Part shown: positions 8,197-16,573 of the stretch, one piece after another
Position numbering within the stretch: the first letter of the stretch is position 1
How the letters are laid out: each line of letters starts with the position of its first letter
Origin: Gammaproteobacteria bacterium
GTDB lineage: Bacteria > Pseudomonadota > Gammaproteobacteria > Pseudomonadales > Azotimanducaceae_A
Direction: 5' to 3'
Assembly: GCA_012960755.1 (NCBI GenBank)
Contig: DUAT01000039.1
Coordinates: forward strand, 64,864-128,863
Length of the DNA stretch: 64,000 nt
The notes under the pieces: generated by a model
Seen by the model: only the letters and a program-made list of their open reading frames with translations
The model's database searches: none
Told to the model about the DNA's origin: nothing
Translations under genes and position numbers: made by a program

Positions 8197-9195
8197 ATGG
8201 GTCTATGTATGAGATACCGACCATTTGGCAGTACAGGTATCGAGGTATCCGAACTGGTCTTTGGTGGAGGTGCGGTTGGCGGGCTTTTGATTGATGCAGA
8301 AGATGACATCAAGCTGGCAACAATTAAACGTGCTCTTTCGGCAGGTATTAACTGGATTGACACCGCACCCTCCTATGGCAACGGACAATCTGAACAGGCA
8401 CTGGGTTCAATCCTTACCCTGCTTGATAAAAAAGCTGATGCACAACCTTACGTCTCCACCAAGGTCAATATCGATACTCGGGATTTATATGACCTGGCAG
8501 GGCAGGTTGAGCGGAGTTTACATGGCAGCCTTGAACGGCTAAACCTGCCAAAGGTCACCTTGCTGCAACTGCACAATCCCATTGGCACACAATCCCAGGG
8601 GCGAACCATCGGTCTGGGTGAGGTACTGAAACCCCACGGGGTGTTAGACGCCATGGAAGCCATGCGGGACCAGGGACTCATTGAACATTTTGGCATTACT
8701 GCACTCGGGGATGTTGCGGCACTGACCAAGGTTATCAAGAGTAACCGCATTGCTTCGGCCCAGGTTTATTACAACCTGCTTAACCCATCTGCCGGGCAAT
8801 CCATGCCTGCCGCCTGGCCGCACTACAATTTTACCGGCATTATCGATACTTGCGTGGAGCATCAGGTTGCGACGATGAACATTCGGGTATTTGCGGCCGG
8901 TGTGATTGCAACCGACGCTCGCCATGGCAGGGAGCAGCCGTTAACCCCGGGTGATTCGGTCGAGAGTGAAACACGCAAGGCGAAGATGATATTTGAGGAA
9001 CTGGGCGACGATTATGGAACACGCGCCCAGACAGCGTTGCGATTCGCCCTCGCCCGGGAGCGCTTATCCTGTATTGTATTTGGACTGGCGACGCCTGCTC
9101 ATCTTGAAGAGGCCCTTTCAGCTCAGAAACTGGGGCCGCTACCGAGTGAGGCAATGGCGCGTATCAACCGGATTCATGCAGCCTATGTACATTGA
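8197..9195 (+). CDS. Aldo/keto reductase
   Basis: The 332-residue TIM-barrel oxidoreductase of the AKR superfamily shows IDTAPSYGNGQSEQALG near residues 53-69, which carries the catalytic Asp and Tyr, and FGITALGDVAAL in the middle. A C-terminal cofactor segment precedes ARERLSCIVFGL. It would reduce carbonyl compounds with NAD(P)H; the overall look resembles the L-fucose/D-threo-aldose dehydrogenase branch, but this is not certain. An ATG at 8209 starts the conserved RYRPFGSTG segment and may be the true start. It is 65 bases upstream of the hotdog gene and may share a transcript with it. Confidence 0.88.
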   Translation: MGLCMRYRPFGSTGIEVSELVFGGGAVGGLLIDAEDDIKLATIKRALSAGINWIDTAPSYGNGQSEQALGSILTLLDKKADAQPYVSTKVNIDTRDLYDLAGQVERSLHGSLERLNLPKVTLLQLHNPIGTQSQGRTIGLGEVLKPHGVLDAMEAMRDQGLIEHFGITALGDVAALTKVIKSNRIASAQVYYNLLNPSAGQSMPAAWPHYNFTGIIDTCVEHQVATMNIRVFAAGVIATDARHGREQPLTPGDSVESETRKAKMIFEELGDDYGTRAQTALRFALARERLSCIVFGLATPAHLEEALSAQKLGPLPSEAMARINRIHAAYVH

Positions 9196-9260
9196 TGTCC
9201 ATTGATATCAGTTAACGGCCGTCTCGGAAACGGCTTACCATACTGTGATAAGGAGAAAAA

Positions 9261-9692
9261 ATGGCTATTTGGTTTAAGACGCCAACACTTGAAGAAGGCA
9301 ATGAACTACACAAGAACACACTCGTTGACCAACTTGGTATTCGCCTAGCCCACATCGGCGACGATTTTATCGTTGGCACCATGCCCATTGATAAACGCAC
9401 CGTCCAGATTACCGGAATCTTACATGGTGGTGCCTCTGTCGTGCTTGCGGAAACGTTGGGAAGTTATGCAGCAAACTGCTGCGTTGACCAGGAAAAGTTC
9501 TACTGTGTTGGTATTGACGTCAATGCCAATCATATTCGAAAGGCCAGCAAAGGACGCGTTACCGGCATGGCAAGGCCAATTCATATTGGCCTGCAGACGC
9601 AGGTCTGGCGGATTGAAATCAACGATAGTAACGATCGCCCAATTTGCGAATCCAGACTAACCATTGCAGTCATCAAAAAAGACCGCTCATGA
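9261..9692 (+). CDS. Hotdog-fold thioesterase (PaaI/MenI-like)
   Basis: The 143-residue single hotdog domain has the ILHGGASVVLAETLGS segment, whose Glu is the catalytic base of the 4-hydroxybenzoyl-CoA/DHNA-CoA thioesterase branch. It also has the later GVDVNANHIRKAS strand. It should hydrolyse an aromatic or other acyl-CoA. A strong ribosome site AAGGAG stands before the ATG. Its stop overlaps the flavin monooxygenase start (ATGA), which suggests joint action on one compound, possibly an aromatic acid. Confidence 0.88.
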   Translation: MAIWFKTPTLEEGNELHKNTLVDQLGIRLAHIGDDFIVGTMPIDKRTVQITGILHGGASVVLAETLGSYAANCCVDQEKFYCVGIDVNANHIRKASKGRVTGMARPIHIGLQTQVWRIEINDSNDRPICESRLTIAVIKKDRS

Positions 9693-10927
9693 ATGAATCA
9701 AATCCGGGAATTATCATTGGTGGAGGGATTGCCGGTCTGACCCTGGCACTGGCACTGCATCGTGCAGGAATCCCGGTGCGGATTTTTGAGTCAGCGAAAG
9801 AGATCAGGGAACTTGGTGTCGGTCTCAACCTGTTGCCCCATTGTGTCAAACATCTGGTTGATCTGGGTCTGGAAACAGATCTGGTCAATACCGGGGTAAA
9901 AACCAGGGAGTTACGCTTCTACTGCAAAAATGGCAAGCTGATATGGACGGAACCCAGGGGGCTTGATGCGGGATATCAGGTGCCCCAGTTCTCGATTCAC
10001 CGCGGCCGGTTTCAGCAAATTCTTTTAAAACATGTGAAGCAGCGGCTGGGCGAAGAAGCCGTAGTCACGGATCGTCGGCTGATTCAATTCGAACAGTCAG
10101 GTAATGAGGTGACTGCCCGGTTTACAGACAGCACGGGCGCTGGCTCCAGTTTCACGGGCAATTTCCTGGTGGGCGCAGACGGCATTAATTCCACAGTGCG
10201 GCTGCAGCTCTACCCGAATCAGGGTGAGCCGCACTTCGCCAACCTGATGTTGTGGCGCGCAGCCAGCTGGAGTGAGCCTTTTCTGACGGGCCGGACCATG
10301 ATTATGGCGGGACACAGTAACCAGAAACTGGTCGCCTACCCCATCACGCCACCGGACGATGAAGGTAAGCAACTGATCAACTGGATTGCCGAATACCGTG
10401 TCCCGGCAAATACAATGCGCCAGGATGACTGGAACAGTGTTGGCAACTTGTCAGAGTTTGAAAATCAATTCGAAAGTTGGAACTTTGATTGGCTACAAAC
10501 CCGAAAACTTTTTACCAGCGCACAGGAAATTTACAAATTTCCAATGATCGACCGTGATCCCGTCGACCGGTGGAGCTTTGGCCGGATTACCCTGGCGGGG
10601 GATGCAGCCCATGCCATGTATCCCAATGGATCCAATGGCGCTTCCCAGGCGGTCCTCGACGCTGTTAGTCTGACTAAACATATCAGTGAACATAAAGACC
10701 CGGCCAGCGCTTTCTCAGAGTACGAGCTGGAACGATTACCGCTGACCTCACGACTGGTACTCGAAAATCGAAAGACAGGTCCAGAGAGAGTTCTTCAAAT
10801 GGTCGAAGATCAATGCAAGGGAGACTGCGTCGAGCAACACCAGTGTGTTGCTTACCCTGAGTTGGAGGAAGTCAGCCTTGCCTACAAAAAGCTGGCCGGA
10901 TTCGATAAGAAATCAGTCAATCAATAA
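9689..10927 (+). CDS. FAD-dependent aromatic monooxygenase (salicylate hydroxylase-like)
   Basis: The 412-residue class A flavoprotein monooxygenase has the N-terminal dinucleotide-binding motif GGGIAGLTLALALHRAG, the second FAD/NADPH motif around FLVGADGINSTVR, and the third FAD motif ITLAGDAAHAMYPNGSNGA. Relatives hydroxylate or oxidatively decarboxylate aromatic acids such as salicylate with NAD(P)H and O2. I chose the ATG at 9689 because it overlaps the stop of the thioesterase (ATGA); an upstream in-frame codon at 9644 lies inside that gene. The substrate is undetermined. Confidence 0.9.
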   Translation: MNESNPGIIIGGGIAGLTLALALHRAGIPVRIFESAKEIRELGVGLNLLPHCVKHLVDLGLETDLVNTGVKTRELRFYCKNGKLIWTEPRGLDAGYQVPQFSIHRGRFQQILLKHVKQRLGEEAVVTDRRLIQFEQSGNEVTARFTDSTGAGSSFTGNFLVGADGINSTVRLQLYPNQGEPHFANLMLWRAASWSEPFLTGRTMIMAGHSNQKLVAYPITPPDDEGKQLINWIAEYRVPANTMRQDDWNSVGNLSEFENQFESWNFDWLQTRKLFTSAQEIYKFPMIDRDPVDRWSFGRITLAGDAAHAMYPNGSNGASQAVLDAVSLTKHISEHKDPASAFSEYELERLPLTSRLVLENRKTGPERVLQMVEDQCKGDCVEQHQCVAYPELEEVSLAYKKLAGFDKKSVNQ

Positions 10928-11134
10928 CCAGCTTAATTGGCATTAACTTAACAACTTCAGGGGCGGAACCTGCAAGGAATAGGGAAACTTACAGATTCGA
11001 AGTTAACACAGCAGGCAAGATGAATACGAAGTCGCATCGAAGAAGTTGTTCGGGTTGTTCGGTGAGGCGATCGCAGAATGCTTCGAATTGATGTTAGATC
11101 GAGGCTAATTCCTTTTCAACCGGTGAACGCACTT

Positions 11135-12067
11135 CTAGAATTCTGGCGTTTCTTCCATTTCTTTTAACGCGAGTTCCAGTGTCTCTGGTAGCTGGCAATC
11201 CTCACACTCTCGCAGCAAAATCCGGTATTCATCTTCCGCTTTGGTTTGTTCGCCTTTATCAACCAGGGCTTTTATTTTCTTTAGTGTTTCATCGATATTA
11301 AGTGACCCATTATCCCGATGGGGAGTGGGGCTTTCTTCCCATAGATAACTACTGGTAGTGACAGTCGCCATCTCTGGTGCCGGACCCTGGGCTCCACTCC
11401 CTGTTTGAGGTGCAAGCTTCCCGGCAGCAATACCGTCATCCTTGGCCAGGTCAGACAACTGGCTTTCATCAAAATAATTAGCCGCCGGAAGTGCAGGAGA
11501 ATTCGCCGGTGCTGGCTGTTGCCCGGACGCAGTGGCTTCCAATCTTGAGCCACTCGCCTGGGATTTACGTCGTGCAGTTTTTTCTTGCTGCAACGCTACA
11601 TTCTCTTCGGCAGCTATTCCTTCTTCAACAACTATTTTTTCAGCAATCAGGTCTGCCTCTGACTGCGTCTGAACAGCCTTAGATCTAAACTCTGATTTAT
11701 TTTCAGGCGCCGCGACGTGACCGCCAGAAAGAACCTCTTCATAAACTGCGCCTTTTGCAACAGGCGATTTGGCAGGTGCATTCATCATCTCCACTTTGAA
11801 CGGTCGCATGTCGTCGAGCGACATTGCTTCTTCCAACGAGGTTTCATCTAACAACAGGGTTTCATCCGGTGCCCGCAGCACAACCAGCAACGCAATCCCC
11901 ATCACTGAACAAGCCGCCACGGCAGACAACCAGGTATTCGAACGAAAGCCCATTTTTTGTGGGGCTTGTTCACGGGAGTACTTCAGTATTTTCAGATCTA
12001 GAGACTCCGGTGACGCAGGCGCACCTTCTCGTTCAAGTTGGATCGAAAATTCGGATGGAATGTTCAT
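11135..12067 (-). CDS. Putative anti-sigma factor, single membrane segment
   Basis: The 310-residue protein has a short cytoplasmic N-terminus (~45 residues), one transmembrane helix near residues 47-65 and a long low-complexity Ala/Glu/Gln-rich periplasmic part. The C-terminal ~55 residues are helical (DETLKKIKALVDKGEQ, then a CEDC pair). Its ATG overlaps the stop of the ECF sigma gene (ATGA), the standard layout of a sigma/anti-sigma pair. No zinc-binding HxxxCxxC motif is visible, so assignment rests on position and topology. Confidence 0.65.
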   Translation of the reverse strand: MNIPSEFSIQLEREGAPASPESLDLKILKYSREQAPQKMGFRSNTWLSAVAACSVMGIALLVVLRAPDETLLLDETSLEEAMSLDDMRPFKVEMMNAPAKSPVAKGAVYEEVLSGGHVAAPENKSEFRSKAVQTQSEADLIAEKIVVEEGIAAEENVALQQEKTARRKSQASGSRLEATASGQQPAPANSPALPAANYFDESQLSDLAKDDGIAAGKLAPQTGSGAQGPAPEMATVTTSSYLWEESPTPHRDNGSLNIDETLKKIKALVDKGEQTKAEDEYRILLRECEDCQLPETLELALKEMEETPEF

Positions 12068-12702
12068 GGTTTCGCTCCTGATATCGCAGCAGATGACATC
12101 ACTGTGCCGTTATTAGTCAGCTGCTTTTCCATAGCCGTTTTTAAATGTTGCCCGGCGTAACGCAGTCTGCTTTTAACTGTCTCCCTGCCGACACCAGTGA
12201 TTTCCGAGATCTGTTCCAGGCTAAAACCCTCCTCCCTTAACAGGAATACATCTCGCTGTTCATCGGGTAAAAGAGCCAGCGCACCAAGTAACGTTTGTTT
12301 CTGTTGGTGCCTGGCCAGGCTTGCCTCGGGTTCATAATCGTCGCCAGTACTTTCGTGTTCAGCCTGCGGGTGCGAACCTATATCATCGATGTCAATGTCG
12401 TTGATTCGGTTCTTATTCCGCCGCCAGTGATCCACCAGCTTGTTATGGGCGACAGAGAACAGGTAGGTTCGAAACTTTGCTGTAGGTTGATAGGATTCGA
12501 CGCGGCGGATGATCGAAGTCCAGGCATCCTGGGCCAACTCTTCCACCAACGCTGGCTCCTGGCAGTTGCGATACAGAAACGCAAAAACGCTGTCCTTATG
12601 CCGCAGATACAAAGATTCAAAAGCGCTTGAGTCACCATGCTGGTATGCCAGCATCAGTGACTCGTCACTCCTCAAACCATGTAACAGATTACGCATTAAC
12701 AA
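12064..12702 (-). CDS. ECF-type RNA polymerase sigma factor
   Basis: The 212-residue protein has sigma region 2 near residues 15-95 (LYLRHKDSVFAFLYRN, then FRTYLFSVAHNKLVDHWRR, the -10 binding helix). Region 4 is near 130-190 (LPDEQRDVFLLREEGFSLEQISEITG, then VKSRLRYAGQ). An acidic linker lies between them. It follows the VWA lipoprotein gene and overlaps the putative anti-sigma gene, so the three form one leftward operon. An ATG at codon 3 is an alternative start. The signal it answers to is unknown. Confidence 0.93.
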   Translation of the reverse strand: MLMRNLLHGLRSDESLMLAYQHGDSSAFESLYLRHKDSVFAFLYRNCQEPALVEELAQDAWTSIIRRVESYQPTAKFRTYLFSVAHNKLVDHWRRNKNRINDIDIDDIGSHPQAEHESTGDDYEPEASLARHQQKQTLLGALALLPDEQRDVFLLREEGFSLEQISEITGVGRETVKSRLRYAGQHLKTAMEKQLTNNGTVMSSAAISGAKP

Positions 12703-12741
12703 CCTTTCTCACAGTGAATACCCTGCCTGACATTCCGGCGT

Positions 12742-14667
12742 CTAGTTCACATGACGTTGCAACATGTGCTCATTTTCTACAGCGAACGCCTCATTATCAA
12801 ACGGTATTACCTTGTAAGATAGCGTTTCATCGAAGGAAAGTGCCTGGGCAGACTCCACCAGACTGACGAGTTCTGAACGATATCCGTGTTGATCCTGCCC
12901 TCGGGCATTTCGTGCCAGGTTGAGTACCTCATCGTAGCCCCAACTTCCTGTGTACTTTCCACCCCGGAGCAGTTGTCCAAAACCCGCGACCGCCGAGGCA
13001 AACCGCAGATCATCTGAAGCCTGACTGATGTCCGTCACATTCGCCCCTGCATAGACAGGATGTGAAATCTCGACACTGGTATCTTCGTTGGGTTGCTTGT
13101 AACGCAAACGAACATAAGCGACTTCGTTTGCCTTTTCAGCCTCAGTAGCGGCCCGGGGTTCGTCCTCATGGTTGTAACGCATCGGGGGAATCATTTCTGC
13201 GCCACTACCAACCATGACTAGTTCGTACAGTGCCGTTACCGTATGTCCTGCCCCGATTTCCCCGGCATCCACCTTGTCATTGCGAAAGTCTTCACGATTA
13301 AGCAACCGGTTTTCATAACCCAGCAAACGATACTCGGCAACAACCGCCGGATTAAATTCGATCTGGATTTTGACGTCTTTCGCGATTGTGATCAGCGTTG
13401 ATTGCATCTCTTCGACAAGCACCTTTCTTGCTTCCGAAAAAGAATCAATGTAAGACGCATTGCCATTTCCAACGTCAGCTAACTGTTCCATTAAGGCATA
13501 ATTATAGTTGCCGGTGCCGAAACCAAGCGTCGACAAAGCAATACCGCTTTTACGCTTTTCTTCAACCAACTCCTTCAAGGCATCAATGTCAACTGTGCCA
13601 ACATTCATATCCCCGTCCGAGGCAATGATGACGCGGTTGATGCCATCTTTGATCATATGCTGCTGAGCTATGCTATAGGCCAGTTGAATACCGGCACCAC
13701 CGTTAGTACTACCACCTGCCTGCAGCGAATCGAGCGCGGCAAGGATGCGGGCTTTTTGGTCGATGGTAGTGGAATCCAGTACCATTCCGGCAGCCCCTGC
13801 ATAAACCACAATCGCAATTCTATCTTCGGCGCTCAATCGGTTGACGAGTAGTTTCAACGACTTTTTTACCAGTCCAAGTTTATTCGGCGCTTGCATACTA
13901 CCCGAAACATCAACCAGGAATACCAGATTCGCGTTGGGTCGCTGTTCCAATCCCGGTTCAAAGCCTTTGAGACCTATCTGAAGCAGCTGGTGGTTTTTGT
14001 CCCAGGGTGCAGGCGCCATTTCCATGGAGACAGAAAACGGCTGCTGAATTGAATCCGGTACGGCATAGTCGTAATTGAAGTAGTTGATCATCTCTTCCAG
14101 CTTGACAGAGTCCCTGGGGGGCAATCTCCCTTCTCGCAGAATCATACGCCGAATATTGCTGTAGCCAGCGGTGTCCACATCAATGCTAAAGGTCGACACC
14201 GGGTTTTCGAGCACAGATTTAGTGACATTTTCATCAAACTTAAGGTAGTTATCGCGATCCGTTGGCTCGACCGGATAATAAATTGGGCTCGGTCGTGGCG
14301 CTATCACGCCCAATCGGCTTTTCTGTCGATACTCTCTGGCCGCCGCAACGTTGACACTATCCGGTGTTGCTCGTAAATAACTCGCAGGACTGGCGATAGC
14401 CTCTTCCAACCGTACATCATTAACCGAAGAATCAGTAACTTCGACACCGGTTACGTGTCCTGCTGCCTGTCCTGTTTCCTGTCCTGCAGTATTGATGACC
14501 GCATCAATACTGATCTTACTGACGTCAACAATACCGTCATTTTTATCCACGGTCGATCGACCCGCCTCTTGCTCACTTTCTTTCTCCTGATTGCTACAGG
14601 CGGTAATCATCAGCACGCAACAGAACAATGCGGAAACTGAGCGCTTATATTTGAATTCGTAATCCAT
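12742..14667 (-). CDS. VWA-domain lipoprotein (YfbK-like, DUF3520 C-terminus)
   Basis: The 641-residue protein starts with a lipoprotein signal, with Cys24 in the lipobox ITAC. Residues ~130-215 are the YfbK-type N-terminal region (STFSIDVDTAGYSNIRRM). A von Willebrand A domain with the MIDAS motif DVSGSM lies near 250-430, and a DUF3520-like C-terminal part (LRYKQPNEDTS to the end) follows. E. coli YfbK has the same layout. The function of the family is not established; metal-dependent protein binding at the envelope is likely. It is the first gene of the operon with an ECF sigma and its putative anti-sigma, so it may be the regulated output or part of signal sensing. Confidence 0.88.
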   Translation of the reverse strand: MDYEFKYKRSVSALFCCVLMITACSNQEKESEQEAGRSTVDKNDGIVDVSKISIDAVINTAGQETGQAAGHVTGVEVTDSSVNDVRLEEAIASPASYLRATPDSVNVAAAREYRQKSRLGVIAPRPSPIYYPVEPTDRDNYLKFDENVTKSVLENPVSTFSIDVDTAGYSNIRRMILREGRLPPRDSVKLEEMINYFNYDYAVPDSIQQPFSVSMEMAPAPWDKNHQLLQIGLKGFEPGLEQRPNANLVFLVDVSGSMQAPNKLGLVKKSLKLLVNRLSAEDRIAIVVYAGAAGMVLDSTTIDQKARILAALDSLQAGGSTNGGAGIQLAYSIAQQHMIKDGINRVIIASDGDMNVGTVDIDALKELVEEKRKSGIALSTLGFGTGNYNYALMEQLADVGNGNASYIDSFSEARKVLVEEMQSTLITIAKDVKIQIEFNPAVVAEYRLLGYENRLLNREDFRNDKVDAGEIGAGHTVTALYELVMVGSGAEMIPPMRYNHEDEPRAATEAEKANEVAYVRLRYKQPNEDTSVEISHPVYAGANVTDISQASDDLRFASAVAGFGQLLRGGKYTGSWGYDEVLNLARNARGQDQHGYRSELVSLVESAQALSFDETLSYKVIPFDNEAFAVENEHMLQRHVN

Positions 14668-14699
14668 GATCCCTTTCTCCAGTAAAAGTTGTAAGTACG

Positions 14700-14738
14700 G
14701 AAGTTCTTAACAGAAGTTCTTAACAGAAGTTCTTAACA
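14700..14738. repeat. 13-bp perfect tandem repeat, three copies
   Basis: Three exact copies of GAAGTTCTTAACA stand head to tail at 14700-14738, just before the VWA lipoprotein start (14667, leftward). Read on the minus strand each unit contains AAGAACTT, which resembles the GGAACTT core of many ECF -35 elements. The gap 14668-14931 holds the divergent promoters of the VWA and DoxX genes and nothing else recognisable. Confidence 0.8.
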
Positions 14739-14931
14739 ATGTTTCTAATGTAGTGCTTAAACGATCACAAAGCCGGGAAGGGGTTAATAAGAGGTTTTGC
14801 GGGAAGAAAATCAGTTAAACATTGGTCAATCTATATAGGCTATAGGTGAACCAACAGCAGTTGCGGAGCAATACACCCACCGACGGCTGTCACACCATCA
14901 ACCACACTTTGAACCCCGAAAGAGAAAAGAT

Positions 14932-15432
14932 ATGACGTTGATTATGAATTGGGAAAACTGGTTTCGCCAATCACTGAATACCGTTGGAGAATACCTTGGG
15001 CTTTTTATACTTCGACTACTGTTGGCGTGGGAGTACTGGGAATCAGGTGCACAGAAATATGCCGGTGAGAACTGGTTCGACCATATCAAAGACAATTTCC
15101 CATTTCCTTTCAGCGTTATCAACACCGAAATCAGCTGGTTCATGGCTACCTGGTTTGAACTGTTGGGTGCGATCGCCTTAATCATTGGACTCGGTACCCG
15201 CTATGTTTCCATTTTTTTAGTGATTCTTACCATCGTGGCCACCATTGCCGTACACATACCACCCGAAGGCTGGTCGTCCTTGAGCGATATGCTAAGTGGT
15301 TACGCCATTACCGATAAGGGGTTTGGCAACTACAAACTCCCCTTTATGTACATGATTATGTTTATGCCACTTATTTTTCTTGGCCCTGGAAAACTCAGTA
15401 TCGATCACCTGATTAGTAAATATTATCGGTAA
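14932..15432 (+). CDS. DoxX-family membrane protein
   Basis: The 166-residue protein has four hydrophobic segments and DoxX features: LGLFILRLLLAWEYWESGAQKY near the N-terminus, a GAIALIIGLGTRY helix and a C-terminal GPGKLSIDHLI. DoxX-like proteins sit in the inner membrane with roles proposed in redox balance and metal or oxidant responses. A purine-rich ribosome site (GAAAGAGAAAAG) precedes the ATG. It is divergent from the VWA-sigma operon and 162 bases before the second sigma gene, so it may belong to that regulon, as DoxX genes often do. Confidence 0.85.
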   Translation: MTLIMNWENWFRQSLNTVGEYLGLFILRLLLAWEYWESGAQKYAGENWFDHIKDNFPFPFSVINTEISWFMATWFELLGAIALIIGLGTRYVSIFLVILTIVATIAVHIPPEGWSSLSDMLSGYAITDKGFGNYKLPFMYMIMFMPLIFLGPGKLSIDHLISKYYR

Positions 15433-15594
15433 GAGTTCTAACATGAACTAGCGGTAAACGAGCGCTAGCCTGTTAAAAAAGCACACTATTTGCACAAAAT
15501 TTAACCCGCAATGCGCTTCTTATCGTTTACTCTAGGAGGCTGACCGAGAATCTCTGATTAATCAGGACCTCCCTGGAAGGAGAAGGTATGAATT

Positions 15595-16195
15595 ATGGCA
15601 ATCGCCCTGCCAACGGACGATAGCGGCAGAATCAGAAAACGATCAAGTTCAGATGATCAGCTGATGCAAGCCTACGCACGTGGCAAAACTGACGCTTTCG
15701 ATCAGTTATACCTCAGGTACAAACAGCCACTTTATGGTTACTTGTATCGAAACTGCCACCGGACCGAGGTTGATGAGTTGTTCCAGGAGATCTGGTTGCG
15801 GGTGATTGCTTCGCAGTCCAGGTACAAGGGCAACAATAAGTTTCGAGCCTGGATATTCACCCTCGCACACAACTGTCTGGTTGATCACTATCGAAAGACA
15901 GAACGGCAGGCTTTTTTTTGCAGATGAAGGTGAACAACTGATAGAAAAGAAACTTAACGATGGAAAGTTAACGGAGGTTGCCTTGGATACCGCAGAAATG
16001 ACAGAGTCCATACTCACTGCTGTTAAGTCATTACCACAAGAACAACGCGAGGCATTTTATCTACGGGAAGAAGCTGGCTTTTCTATCAAGGAAATCGCCG
16101 AAGTTCAAACCGTCAGTCAGGAAGCGGCGAAAAGCAGACTGAGGTATGCCTACCAAAAACTCAGGCAAATGCTCAAGGAGATCCCCGGGAAATAG
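15595..16195 (+). pseudogene. ECF sigma factor interrupted by a frameshift at a T8 run
   Basis: Two frames together encode one ECF sigma factor. 15595-15927 holds region 2 (LYLRYKQPLYGYLYRNCH, then FRAWIFTLAHNCLVDHYRK). The frame from about 15911 to 16195 holds region 4 (LPQEQREAFYLREEAGFSIKEIAEV, then KSRLRYAYQKLRQ). The break falls at eight T residues at 15912-15919. Removing one T joins the frames as ERQAFFADEGEQ and gives 199 residues, normal for the family. Possible causes: a real mutation, phase variation or slippage at the homopolymer, or a sequencing error. It is similar in style to the sigma factor at 12064-12702 and is followed after four bases by a one-helix membrane protein. Confidence 0.85.
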
Positions 16196-16199
16196 CACG

Positions 16200-16520
16200 A
16201 TGAATATGCAACAGCAAAACAGTTGGGAATCTGAAGACTTCGAATTAGAACAGGAATTCAAGGATGTCAGCAACCTGGTTCGAAAGAATCGCCCACCACC
16301 CCCGAAAGTCCCTCGTCGACTTGATCGGTTGATTCGCAGGTATGCCACCGGGCAACCTGGTGATGAGTTGCAAAACAACTGGCTGCTGGGTTCGGGCTTG
16401 CAACTTGTCCTGGTGGTTTTACTGTTGTTTGTGATCGGCGTGATGTTCATCTCCAGCATTGAGCAGACCGGCCGCGAAAATGAGTCACCGGTAGATACAG
16501 TTATCCAGCGCGATTCGTAA
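16200..16520 (+). CDS. Small single-helix membrane protein, putative anti-sigma partner
   Basis: This 106-residue protein has a charged, Pro/Arg-rich cytoplasmic N-terminus (a PPPPKVPRRLDRLIRRYA stretch near 32-49), one transmembrane helix near 62-86 and a short tail. The ATG at 16200 lies directly after the stop of the frameshifted sigma gene, which is the usual place of an anti-sigma factor. The size and topology differ from zinc anti-sigma proteins, so the role is inferred from context alone. Confidence 0.6.
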   Translation: MNMQQQNSWESEDFELEQEFKDVSNLVRKNRPPPPKVPRRLDRLIRRYATGQPGDELQNNWLLGSGLQLVLVVLLLFVIGVMFISSIEQTGRENESPVDTVIQRDS

Positions 16521-16573
16521 TCGCGACGACATCTATAGTCAGTGAGTACCAAGCAGTGTCTTTTCACTCTTGA

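Noticed and set aside
11007..11108. A 33-codon open stretch on the plus strand (ending FGEAIAECFELMLDRG) in the gap between the flavin monooxygenase and the anti-sigma gene.
   Set aside because: It has no start codon near its beginning and no ribosome site, and I recognise no family. It may be a relic but cannot be supported.
14700..14738. Tandem 13-bp repeats considered as a CRISPR array.
   Set aside because: The copies are directly adjacent without spacers and are too short; no cas genes are present.
15448..15468. CTAGCG...CGCTAG hairpin after the DoxX gene as a terminator.
   Set aside because: It is a six-base-pair stem without a T tract; too weak to list.
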